This document shows, piece by piece, positions 1-10,793 of a stretch of DNA of 64,000 bases. A model generated the notes under the pieces. That model searched no databases and was not told the DNA's origin. It saw nothing but the letters and a program-made list of their open reading frames with translations. The position numbers and the translations under genes were made by a program. Source of the stretch: Humulus lupulus (lineage: Eukaryota > Streptophyta > Magnoliopsida > Rosales > Cannabaceae); the NCBI RefSeq assembly GCF_963169125.1, contig NC_084795.1:260705042-260769041 (forward strand). The letters run 5' to 3'. Position 1 is the first letter of the stretch, and the number at the start of each line of letters is the position of its first letter.

Positions 1-842
1 TGTACTCAACACATGAGATCAAGAGAATAAGGCCTGAAATTAGTTCTTTATCTTTTTTAGGGAGAGATAGAAAAGTATCGTTCTTTTTCACAGAGTGAAT
101 TCTTGAGTATCTTCAGTATTACTTCTAATTATTTTATGATAAGTCTTACTTAAAAGGAAAATATTCAAATTTAAAAAATAAACATGTAACCAACTTACAA
201 TTGATATTTTAATTAATTAATTACCTTATTAATGAAAACATCCAAAAATTAATTTTTGAATTTTCCATTAATCAATTAATTAAATAAATAAAATTGAAAA
301 AATCTATCACTAAAAATTGTGCAATACACGCCACACATAGTCAACTGTGTGTGGTCGTGTACCACCCTATATTTTAGGGATATTTGATTTTTCTATTTTT
401 ATTTAATTATTTATTCAAACTACTTTGTCAGATTAAAATCTAACAAACTGATAATTAATTCAAATTTGAATTAAATATCTTTTTAACTAGTTATCAAATA
501 TAATTAATTATTTGAATAAATATCAATCTTTTAAATTCAAATCTAATTTGAACTTATCATATTATTATCTCCCACTCAAATAAAGATATTTAATTAATTC
601 TACCAATTAATTAAAACCAATATAAATTTCGAAATTAAATATTTAATTTATTATAATTTCAAAAATTATAATTAATTAATTAGTTAATATAATTTCAAAA
701 ATTAATTTAATTATTTAATATAATTTCAAAAATTACAAAATAATTAAATATTAATTAATTTAGTTAATTATATTTAATTTGTAATTAATTAATTAATCAC
801 TATTATCACATAATTGCATATTTGGCCCGAAGAACAAATTTC

Positions 843-1349
843 TTCTTAAATATGTCTTTCAACCATTTTTCCCTTTACATCAACTATTTCCTTGAATGGT
901 GTTGATAGAGTCACTGTGGGGACCTATGGACCTATAATTCCAAGCTCCAATAAATTTGAGATTATTAATTAAATAATCTTAATTTATTAATCTTATGATT
1001 ACTTCACTATAAATATGAGACTGCACTATTGTAATTATAGACATTTCATTTACTGAGTACTTTATAAAATAAAACGTCCATTGATATAATCTCAAATTTA
1101 TTCTTAAATATGTCTTTCAACCATTTTTCCCTTTACATCAACTATTTCCTTGAATGGTGTTGATAGAGTCACTGTGGGGACCTATGGACCTATAATTCCA
1201 AGCTCCAATAAATTTGAGATTATTAATTAAATAATCTTAATTTATTAATCTTATGATTACTTCACTATAAATATGAGACTGCACTATTGTAATTATAGAC
1301 ATTTCATTTACTGAGTACTTTATAAAATAAAACGTCCATTGATATAATC
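843..1349. repeat. Tandem duplication, period 258 bp
   Basis: Bases 843-1091 recur almost unchanged at 1101-1349, starting TTCTTAAATATGTCTTTC and ending TTGATATAATC. Each copy contains the TATAAATATGAGAC motif, so the duplication would double the presumed core promoter of LTR K. Near identity of the copies suggests a recent event. Confidence 0.9.
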
Positions 1350-1534
1350 ATTACATACAAATTAACCCTCTAATAATGGTTCATAATTAATCGGGAATAA
1401 AATTACTATCTTACCATTTTAATTATATCTTGTTTCCTCAAGTACCATTGACTTTACTAGTGAAGGTTAATTCATAACTAAATTATGAATTTGAGCTCAA
1501 TAACCTTTTCACTCCCAAAAGTCAACCCTTATGA

Positions 1535-1865
1535 AAACCAATATTCAATCTCTTATGAGAATGTATAGATTCCATATCTGTATACTATGTCCCCAGCCAT
1601 TTACATTAATGAGTTCCCAAAACAAAAGTTTTCTATAGTCAATGTTGACGGTGAGAACTCGTCAACTAAGTTAGATAAATTTTTTTATGAGTTGTAAAAG
1701 AAATGAACTTAAACTTACTAAACTTCAAGCAAACTTCCTTATCATTTCAAGAACGCAAGAGAACCATTATTCAATCTCTTACGAGAAGGTATAGATTCCA
1801 TATCTGTATACTATGTCCCCATCCATTTACATTAATGAGTTCCCAAAATAAAGTTTCTAGCCTGA
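1535..1865. repeat. Direct repeat of LTR K flanking a Tat-LTR piece
   Basis: About 107 bp at 1535-1642 (CAATCTCTTATGAGAATG...GAGTTCCCAAAA) recur with a few changes at 1758-1865. Between them sits a 115-bp LTR end of the element B family. The direct repeat is far longer than a target-site duplication, so it reflects recombination between two K copies or a templated repair event rather than simple insertion. Confidence 0.75.
1643..1757 (-). repeat. Terminal 115 bp of element B-type LTR
   Basis: Begins TGTTGACGGTGAGAACTCG and matches the LTR terminus at 24302 with scattered substitutions over about 110 bp, then the match stops. Because element B lies on the minus strand to the right, this could be the outer end of B's 3' LTR. 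The five bases before it (GTCAA, 1638-1642) reappear at 25705-25709 directly after a CA dinucleotide, compatible with the other end of B. Confidence 0.7.
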
Positions 1866-3207
1866 TCATTCTGACAGACCCTAACGAGTGAATCAAAGAA
1901 CTCATATAACATAAACAGGAGTTTGTTGTAACTTCATGATTAAGATGTATTTGTATATGATCACCAGTTGATATATTTAATTAATACTTTGAAATGGTAT
2001 TTAACTAAGTATTAATAAACATATCTGTCCCTGTTCTATATATTCTCTAATATATAAAGTACTTCTACTAAAGTATCCTACTACACTAGTGATCCAAATC
2101 TAGATCACGTGTATTCACAATACTAGTGGACCATACTTGCAGTAATTAATCTAAAGATTCCTTAACTTTATTTTACTGCGAACTATTCAAATTCATTTAT
2201 CTCAAACACAATCCTCCCGTATCAATACATGTTTGAGATCACACATATGAACTTATGAATTTTTCTGATATTTACTTAAAATAACAGAATAATATAGTCC
2301 ATAAAATATATGCATAAAAAAGTCAATTTATTTATTAATTTCTTAAAACAATGTCTACTACATATGCTTTCAGGGCACAATTCCCAACATGCGGAACCTC
2401 ACTCAGACGAGGGTGATGTCGAATGGGTGCCTGAGGAGACTTCTCCTGAATCTAAGCGTCCAACTCGGCATCTCTAGCCTCCAGGGGGTGCCCTTCTTCT
2501 ACTCCTGTGGACAACGACATGGATTTTCATTCTCATGATCCACAGTCTGTGTAAGGACGCTTTGTTCTGCCATCTTATGATGAGTTTGACTGTAACGACC
2601 CAAATTTCCTAATAAGGCTTAGGGCCTTGATTAGGGGGCTAGGATAGAAAATCTTGGAGTTATATGATTATGTGATTTTTATGTGTATCATTATGTGATT
2701 ATGTGAGTTATATTATAATATGACTAGATATGCATGTTTAGGTGTATTAAATATGCATGTGGGCCCATTTTTGTTCAAATGGGCAATTTTCATATTTTGG
2801 CCATTTTGAGTATATTTGGCATATATGTGGCATGTGTGTGGTACTTTGTTGTTATTTGGTTATGCTTGAGTTACTCAGCACGAGACGATCCTCGGAGGCA
2901 AGCTAGTGGGAAAGTCACAATGGGATTTATACTTGACTTGGAGTGAGTCAAGGGGTATTTAGCACATTACCGGGATATTGGGTAATGGGAATAAATATTT
3001 GATGATAAATTGAGAGTTAATGAGATCAGGAGGGAATTCTGAAAATTTTGACTATTTTACCCCGGGCGGCGTTTTCGGGACCCCGAGCATTAGGATTTGC
3101 TTGAGGTTACTTAAGCTTGAAGTAACCTGTCAGAAACATAAAAGGAACGTTTAGTACATTCTCTCGCTCTCCTGTTCCCTTTTTGACATCGATCACATTT
3201 TGGAAGG

Positions 3208-3810
3208 TGTTATCCCTAAAATCAGAAGTGAATGACATGGCAAGCATTAATTACACGTGGCTGACACCTGGCAGAATCTGTGTTCGACTATCGACCAGGA
3301 AGACGTACAGCATCATGCGATCGGCTTCTTCATATGACCAGCATGGTTGTACGCACATTATACGAGGAGGAAATCTTAGGCAGTTATGATGGAATCCGAA
3401 ATTATCTCCCATGATTTCCTGAGTATCCAATTATTTAGGAAAGAATATCTTTAACAAATCAATGTAAATCTTCCCTGAGCTTATAAATAGAAGAAGAGGG
3501 CTCAGGGAAGGGGATCCGATCTTTTTCCTTTGAGCAAAAGAGGTCATTTGAGATTAGAGATTACACTAGAATAATTGTATTTTCTTCTTCAGAGGTTGGT
3601 GAAACTCATTGAACCCTAGTTCTTTGATCACCCCTTTGAATCTAATTCCAATAACAATTCAAGTGGACGTAGGTTATTACCATATCCTGGGGCCGAACCA
3701 CTATAAAATCTTGTGTCTTTAGTATTTTCGTCATCATATTATTTTCAATGTTTTCATCCACGTCAAGCGTATTTTGACTCCGTGTCAGTTGGCCAAGATC
3801 TGGGTCAACA
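3208..3810 (+). repeat. 5' LTR of element A
   Basis: TGTTATCCCTAAAATCAG ... GGGTCAACA, 603 bp, with intact TG and CA ends. It matches 14300-14902 throughout. A TATAAATAG box at 3482-3490 separates U3 from R/U5. Confidence 0.95.
3482..3490 (+). promoter_or_regulatory. TATA box of element A LTR
   Basis: TATAAATAG in the middle of the 5' LTR; the same box is at 14574-14582 in the 3' LTR. Position fits an LTR core promoter; the transcription start is inferred, not seen. Confidence 0.7.
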
Positions 3811-3813
3811 TTC

Positions 3814-3831
3814 TGGTGCTTTCATTGAGAG
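3814..3831 (+). other. Primer-binding site of element A
   Basis: TGGTGCTTTCATTGAGAG, three bases after the 5' LTR end. It begins with TGG as expected for pairing with a tRNA CCA end. The identical site is present in element E (minus strand, 61242-61259). I do not assign the tRNA. Confidence 0.8.
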
Positions 3832-3858
3832 CTTGATATAGCATTGTTGAGAAAACCA

Positions 3859-5894
3859 ATGGCGAAAACTTCCAGGAAGACTGGACAGGTGGCCGCCGCT
3901 ACATCATCTAACCCGCCTCCTCCTCCTCCTGCAAACGTGGCTGAGGATGAGCCACATCTGGAATTTGATGAGGAATAAATGGACGACGCGACGCTGAAGA
4001 GTACCCTAGGGGTGCTGCATGAAGAGTTGGCCAATCTGAGGGCCAGCCAGGAAGGTGCTGCCGAAATCATGGCGCGGCAGCATCTGGAGTTGAGTGAGAG
4101 GCAGGCAGAGATGGACCGCTGTCAGAGGGAGGCCATGTCGGCCCTCGAAGCAGCCCTACAATTGGCTAGGAATCAGGCTGCACCTGCCTCGCAGCCTGAT
4201 CAACTCGCGGACGGGCCACCCCAGAGGGGTCCCAATCCTAGCCCGCCTATCCAGCCCTTGAGCCCACAAAGGCCCGAGCAGCCACAGGCGCCCCATGACG
4301 ATGTCCCGTTGATGGACCCTGAGGAGCAGCCTCCATCCCAAGCTAGTCACCGCAATCCCTTGCAGCATAGGCAGAATAGGAACGAGCAGCAGCCTCGTAG
4401 TCCTAGACGCCATAAGGGCGATGAGCCAAACCTTCCGAACAGAGGACGGCATCCTTCTGGTACAGGAGGAACTCAGAGTTAGGCTCTACGGTCCGAGGCC
4501 CCCCACAGCATGATAATGCACGGGGACCTAACGACCAACGCAGACCACCCTCTAACGCTCGGGAGGTTCCATCCCGGGAGGGCCATCGAGGGAATAGCCG
4601 ATCCCACCATAGCCAATCAAGATTTAGAGATGGCCATGGTTATAACGAAGCCGACTCAGGCAGAGGGAATGCCGGTCGGGGAAATGAAGAAAGAGGTGGA
4701 GACAGAAGCCAGCCACCTTAGGATGACCAACCTGACAGACGGGACGCTGGGGGGCAGCCCAGGCACAATAATGTCTTCAACTGGCTCGGAGCTAGCGAGC
4801 AGCGGAGAAGAGATGAGGACTTGAGAGATGTACTTAACGATCGCCGCGAACGACATGGTGAGTACGTCCCCCCAGCAGTAGAAGCCCCGGCGATTCCTAG
4901 CGCCGTGCAGGCCCAGATAGATGCCCTCAACCAGGCAGTGCAGCAACTGGTTGGGGGAAGAATATATTATATCAACCATGATAGGAGAAAAGGTACTCAT
5001 TTCATCCAGAGGATAACCATGGCAGAGACTCCTAGCAAGTTTAAGATGCCTACGCTCCCAAACTTTGACGGGTATGGTGACCTAGTATCTCATGTCAACA
5101 AGTTTGAGATACAAATGGACATTCAGAAAGTGTCCGAAGACGCTCGGTGCAGGATCTTCCCTGCAACACTTTCTGACGCTGCACAGGAGTGGTTTTTTAA
5201 ATTCCCTCCCTCAAGTATAATTTCCTGGGAAATGTTCGTGAGAGATTTTTACGGGAAGTTCTATGCGGGTCGCGTGCACCTTACCGAGACAAATCAGCTG
5301 GTTGAGATACGCCAACAAAATGGAGAATCGCTGAAAGACTACATTCAGCAATTTATGCGAGCAGCCGCCGGAGCAAAAACGGTGGGTGATGAAGGCAAAA
5401 TGATGACCATAACGACAGGGGTTAAACGCCGTACCCCTCTCTGGGAGAGCCTCAGAAAGCATGGGGTCAGAATGACCCAGGAATTTCTAGATCGAGCTGA
5501 TCGTTATATCAAGCTCGAAGATGCCATTGCCAATGAAGGAAAACCCCCAGGCAGAGATAAGGAGACGGCCGAACCCGCCAAAGCCGTCAATGGGTCCAAG
5601 CCCAACGGCAACGGCAAAGGAAACGGGAACGAAAATGGCAAGAATGGTGGAAAACGGCCATATAACGAGCCTTCCACCTCTGACAACAAAAGGACCAAGG
5701 GTAATCGTTATGAACCTCAGTTCACTAACTATACTGCCCTTATTGAGTCTCGTGGAAAGGTATATCAGGCCACGAGTTCCAGTGTGCCTTACAAGAAGCC
5801 TGCCCCCATTCGAAAAGATATTTCGAGGAGAGACACCACCAAGTTCTGTCGTTATCACAACGACTACGGACATGACACCAATGAGTGCAACTAG
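3859..5894 (+). pseudogene. gag of element A, broken
   Basis: Structural (capsid-like) protein of a Tat element. The first ATG is at 3859; the frame meets TAA at 3976-3978, continues to 4482, then is shifted between about 4480 and 4560. It meets TAG near 4719, then runs open from 4821. The retrotransposon gag core lies at about 5150-5520 (AAQEWFFKF, SWEMFVRDFYGKFY, ESLKDYIQQFM, FLDRADRYIKLEDA). A glycine/asparagine/lysine-rich linker follows, then a zinc-knuckle-like CRYHNDYGHDTNEC at about 5848-5889. A final TAG at 5892-5894 separates it from the protease part in the same frame. Intact Tat gags are one continuous frame, so these are decay mutations. Confidence 0.85.
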
Positions 5895-6722
5895 TTGAAG
5901 GATGAGATCGAGTTCCTTATCAGACAAGGACACTTGAAAAGATATGTACGGGCCTCGGGAAATTCCCAACGAGAAGCTCCAGGTGGCAACGAGCAAGCAC
6001 ACACACGCCAACGCTCGCCACCTTTGCAGCCTGATCTCGTAGCCGGCACCCTATTAACCATCTGCGGAGGCCCGTACCTCGCGGGAAACAGCGGCAAGGC
6101 CAGGGAACGATATGCTCGGACCCTATGCCACGACCACGACATCGATATGATGGCTGTGGAGGACCGCGTGCCAAAAAAGGCTCAATCAGAAGAGGGCGAG
6201 ATAGCCTTCTCTGATAGAGATGCCCAACATGTCCGGTTCCCACACTCCAATCCGCTGGTCGTGGACATCCAAATGGCCAATATGATGGTGAAGAGAGTGC
6301 TAGTCGACACAGGAAGTTCAGTGAACATCCTATACAAGTCTTCTATGGAACGCATGAAGTTGTCCGTTAAGGACTTGGAGCCTTGCAACCAAACAATATA
6401 CGGCTTCTCTGGCGAGGGACTCGCCCCTGTAGGGTCAATCAGAGTTCCAGTGACAGCAGGTACAGCGCCTGCTACCAGGACATTACTTGCTACTTTCATA
6501 GTGGTTGATTGTCCCTTGGCGTACAACGCCGTCATTGGAAGACTCATACTGGTTGACCTACGGGCCATCACCTCTATATGGCACTTAGCCATGAAATTCC
6601 CAACAGACGCAGGGGTAGGACGCGTGTTGGGAAACCAGAGGGAAGCCAGGGAGTGCTACAACGCCTCGGTCACAAAGGTGAAGAAGGGAACATCAAAAAG
6701 CACTCCCTCTGAAAAGTTGTAG
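5895..6722 (+). pseudogene. Aspartic protease region of element A
   Basis: Same frame as the end of gag. Shows the retropepsin motif VLVDTGSSVNILY (about 6298-6336) with the catalytic Asp of DTG preserved, then IVVDCPLAYNAVIGR and a linker ending NQREARECYNAS. This domain would cut the Gag-Pol precursor. The frame stops at 6720-6722. Read in isolation the domain is intact, but it can no longer be made as part of a full polyprotein. Confidence 0.85.
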
Positions 6723-6789
6723 ATGACAATTGATACACAAGCCCAATCCGGTGAAGGAGTCACCAAATAGGGTGTTGTCCAAAGGAGGA

Positions 6790-8671
6790 TAGAGATTTGG
6801 ATCCTCGCTTTGGGGATTTTGAGGAAAATGTAGGACCCGTCAAGGACCTGGAAGAGGTCTGACTTGACGAAAAGGACCCGACCAGAGTCGTGAGGGTCGG
6901 GAAAAGCTTAGAGCCCACTACGAAGCATGCACTGGTGGAATTTATGTGGAAGAACCAGGGAGTCTTTGCCTGATCACACATAGACATGGCTGGGATAGAT
7001 CCTGCAGTCATAAGCCATGTCCTAAATATAGACAAGAGTTTTCCGCCCGTGCAACAGAAAAGAAGGCTTCTCGATAAGGATCAGTCGAGAGCCTTAAAAG
7101 AAGAAGTGGAGAGATTAAAGGAGAATGGGTTCATCAGGGTGGCGTTTTATCCATCGTGGGTCTCCAATCCAGTACTGGTTCCCAAGCCTAATGGCAAGTG
7201 GCGAACCTGTGTGGATTTTACAGACCTCAATAAAGCCTACCCGAAAGATTGATTCCCGCTCCAAAGGATCGACCAGTTGGTCGATGCTACTGCAGGACAC
7301 GAGATCCTCTCTTTCGTGGATGCATATTCGGGCTACAATCAGATTAGCATGCATCCCCCTGACGAGGATCACACCAGCTTTCGGACCGATATGGGATTAT
7401 ACTATTATAAAGTAATGCCCTTTGGACTGAAAAACGCAGGTGCGACTTACCAGCGACTAGTTAACCACATGTTTAAAGAGTTGATCGGCGTAAACATGGA
7501 GGTATATGTGGATGACATGCTGGTAAATTCAAAAAAGGCAGAAGGACATGTGAAGGATTTGCAAGAGTGTTTTGATGTATTGAACAGGTACCAGATGAAA
7601 CTAAATCCTCTCAAATGTTCCTTCGGAGTCGGATCAGGAAATTTTTTGGGATTCATTGTCAATTCAAGAGGAATTGAGGCCAACCTCGACAAGATAAAAG
7701 CCCTGATCGATATGAAATTGCTAGAAAAGATCAAGGATGTACAAAGTTTAACTGGGAGAATTGCGGCCCTAAGTAGATTTATTTCCAAGTCAACGGACAA
7801 GTGTGTCCTTTTCTTCAATCTACTTAGGGGCAACCAGAAATTTGAATGGACAGGAGACTGCGAGCAAGCTTTTCAGGCCTTGAAAGCCCATATGGCACAG
7901 GCTCCCATTTTATCTAAGCCAATCGATGGAGAAACTTTGTTCATTTACCTGGCGATCGCTGAAGTTGCTGCTAGTGCGGTCCTAGTACGAGAGAAAGAAG
8001 GCGTACAAAAAGCGGTTTACTATGTAAGCAAGAGGCTAATCGAAGCAGAACTGAGATATCCACCCATTGAGAGGTTAGCATACTGCCTAATCCTGGCCCC
8101 CAGGAAACTACGTCCTTACTTCCAAGCCCATCCTAGGACAGTTTTAACTGACCAGCCCCTTCGGCAAGTCCTCCAGAAACCAGAGGCGGCTGGACGTCTA
8201 TTAAAATGGGCAATCGAACTAGGGCAGTTCGATATTACGTATTCACCACGAGCAGCGGTAAAGGGACAAGTCTTGGCCGATCTCATTGCAGAGTTTACCA
8301 AACTCCCAGACGACGAGCAATGCGAAAAATCTAGTGCGCCCGAACTTTATGATCAAACTCCCTCATGGAAGTTGTTTACGGATGGGTCATCAAACGAATC
8401 TCATGCAGGGGCAGGAGTGATATTGATAACGCCAGAAGGGCATCGATTTCACTGCGCCATTAGATTTGACTTCGTAGCCTCAAACAATGAAGCAGAATAC
8501 GAGGCCCTCCTCGCTGGATTACGATTGGAAAAAGATATGGATATAAAAGTGCTTGATATTTACAGCGATTCACAGCTGGTGGTGAATCAAGTTCTAGGGG
8601 AATATCAAGCACGGGGTCTCAAAATGGGAGCCTACCTAAATAAAACTAGAGATCTGTTGGCACAGTTCTAA
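6790..8671 (+). pseudogene. Reverse transcriptase and two RNase H domains of element A
   Basis: RT N-terminal region (PAVISHVLNID, PVLVPKPNGKWRTCVDF) precedes the active site YVDD at 7505-7516. The classical RNase H / connection domain follows (FIYLAIAEVAASAVLV, VYYVSKRLIEAE). A second RNase H begins near 8370 with LFTDGSS (Asp about 8381), NNEAEYEALLAG and SDSQLVV. A second, archaeal-like RNase H is a known hallmark of Tat elements. In-frame stops occur in the upstream linker, at VFA-stop near 6970, at 7250-7252, and at 8669-8671, so the enzyme is not producible as one protein although its catalytic residues remain. Confidence 0.9.
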
Positions 8672-10064
8672 AAGTACACCCTCCAGCAGATACCTCGAGA
8701 CCAGAATTCAAATGCAGATGCCTTAGCCAAACTCGCAAGCACGAAAGATGCTGACACTTTAAATATTGTGCCAGTAGAAAGATTGAGCGAGCCGAGCATA
8801 CGAGCAGATGTGGCTAGCATGGAAATTCGGATGGAAGATACATGGATGGCGCCTTACTTGAAGTATCTGACTAGCGGTACACTACCAATAGAAAGGAACA
8901 AAGCTAGAACTCTCCAAAGGCAGGCTGCGAGGTATATACTGGTCGATGATGTTTTGTATCGAAGAGGATATTCCATGCCACTGCTCAGATGTATTACGCT
9001 CGAGAAAGCTAAGGAACTGATGAAGGAAGTACATGAGGGCTTTTGCGGAGATCACGTTGGGGGGCAAAGTTTGGCGAAGAAGATCCTAAGGCAGGGCTAT
9101 TTCTGGCCAACTATGAACGAATACTCTGCGGAGTACGTGCGAAAATGCGACAAGTGTCAAAGGTTTTCCAAAATCCTACAAGCAGCTCCAAATGAATTAA
9201 AACAGATGCAGAGTCCTTGGCCTTTTGTAGTATGGGGAATAGACTTAATTGGATCCCTACCAATAGGGAAAGGTGGAGTAAAGTATGCAGTCGTAGCAGC
9301 TGACTACTTCACTAAATGGGCCGAAGTTGAACCACTCGCTACCCTAACGACCAAGAAAGTTCTTGACTTTGTCATCAACAACATTGTTTGCCGATATGGT
9401 TTGCCTCGAAAAATCGTCTTAGACAACGGCACCCAATTCGACAGTGATCTGTTCACCGACTTCTGCGAAAGACACGGGATTATCAAAAGCTTTTCTTTAG
9501 TTGCTCATCCATAAGCGAACGGGCAAGTCGAAGCAGTGAATAAAACACTTAAGGACACCTTGAAGAAGAAACTTGAAGATGCTAAAGGAGCGTGGCCAGA
9601 ATAGCTACCTGAAGTCCTATGTCCTATGAACAATAACAGGTCATACTCCGTTTTCCTTAACAAACGGATATGAAGCCATGTTGCCAGTTGAGTTAGATCC
9701 GCCCTCGCATCGACGAATTACATACGACCAAGATCAAAACAGCCAATTGATGATGGAGTCCCTAGACTCGATAGAAGAAAAACGAGAAAAAGCCCAACTC
9801 CGAGTAGCTGCGTACCAGCAAAAAGTCGCCCGGTACTTTAATTCAAAAGTAAAAGAAAGAAAATTCAACGTCGGAGATCTAGTGCTACGACGAGTTTTCT
9901 TGAATACCCGCGACCCCACTGCTGGAGTACGCAGACCAAATTGGGAAGGACAGTACCAGATCGAAGAAGTCCTTCACCCGGGCACATATAAACTTGCACG
10001 CTTAAATGGAGATCTCGTTCCACGCTACTGGAATGGAGAACACCTGTGCAAGTACTACCAATGA
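8672..10064 (+). pseudogene. Integrase of element A, broken
   Basis: Zinc-binding HHCC region (HEGFCGDH ... CDKC) at about 9030-9160. The catalytic core has Asp at 9242 (WGIDLIG), Asp at 9422 (LDNGTQF) and Glu at 9530 (GQVEAVNK), giving the expected D,D-35-E spacing. Stops fall at 9512-9514, between the second Asp and the Glu, and at about 9601-9603. A deletion and frameshift follow near 9620, after which the C-terminal domain is open at 9678-10064 (GDLVLRRVF, NWEGQYQIEEV, YWNGEHLCKYYQ). All catalytic residues are encoded but not in one readable frame. Confidence 0.9.
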
Positions 10065-10793
10065 ACAGTCCTTAAAGGACTGGCTTGTATTAATTCTTAC
10101 TTTTTACAAGTTTTGAAAAAGGGTTAGCCACGTTGTATGGCTAATCGCTTATAAGTGTAAGATCTTTTTTAAGATCCCTCGTATAGACATGTTTAGTCCA
10201 TTTTAATACGAGATTATAAGGGATTGTGCGCAGCCAATCATTCTTGCCAACCTTTGTAAATTTATTTTTACAAGTATTTGCTCATTACGTGTGTTGTTTT
10301 GCTGTATTACAAGTGTTGAATTCTATTATGAGCAGCAATGTTCGAACAGGTCATGGTCAAGGCAAGTGACCAAGGACCTAAAGCTCCTCGATCACTTGGG
10401 GGGCATATAAGGTACATTGATAGCAAAGCATACCATAAGGTATGTAAACACATGAACAAAATAAGTGAAAGCATGCTACGGTACTTAGAGCATTTTTCAA
10501 AATTTATGTTTTGAAAAATCAAACCAAAGTACTATGCTAAGTTCGGTCATGCGAACATGTATTATAATTAAAGAAACATTATAATATCAGTAAAGCAATC
10601 GTTTACACCGCGAGCATTAATGCTCGGATGTAAATATGTCATTAAAAGGAAAAATCTTTTACACCGCGAGCAGAGCTGCTCGGATGTAATTGTTCAAGTG
10701 TAAGTAAAAAGCTGCCCTCGTAGCAATCAAAAATAAAATTGTCTTTACAAGTAGGCCCGTGGGCCATAAAAACTGTGAAAGATAAAAAGAAAA
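10065..10793. other. Spacer between convergent genes of element A
   Basis: Non-coding 730 bp between the end of pol (plus) and the end of the accessory gene (minus). Mostly AT-rich. It holds two tandem hairpin units at 10602-10633 and 10658-10689. The two genes converge here, so both transcripts should end in or read through this spacer. Confidence 0.7.
10602..10689. repeat. Two tandem hairpins, 56 bp apart
   Basis: Unit 1 (10602-10633) has core CGAGCATT/AATGCTCG. Unit 2 (10658-10689) has core CGAGCAG-AG-CTGCTCG. Both are enclosed by TTTACACCG ... CGGATGTAA, which also pairs imperfectly. The two units differ inside the stem, yet pairing is kept. They could act as RNA 3'-end or stability structures for the convergent transcripts; that role is inference. 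Confidence 0.75.

Larger units (their letters stand above)
1..2389. mobile_element. Copia-like LTR K, partial and rearranged
   Basis: AT-rich non-coding sequence ending in GGGCACAATTCCCAACA at 2389, the inverted terminus of a TGTTGGGAATTG type LTR that I associate with plant Copia elements. No primer-binding site follows at 2390, so this is a 3' or solo LTR. The left end is outside the window. A TATA-like TATAAATA lies on the plus strand in both copies of an internal duplication, which hints at plus orientation, but I do not consider orientation settled. The LTR is disturbed by a 258-bp tandem duplication and by a 115-bp piece of another LTR. No coding potential is seen in this stretch. Confidence 0.6.

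Noticed and set aside
1703..3389. Short plus-strand frames in LTR K, LTR S and the 5' LTR of A
   Set aside because: They lie in LTRs, lack domains, and one (3183-3389) spans the A insertion junction.
5487..6243. Minus-strand frames opposite gag and protease of element A
   Set aside because: Shadows of the GC-richer coding strand; no start context, splice structure or known domain.
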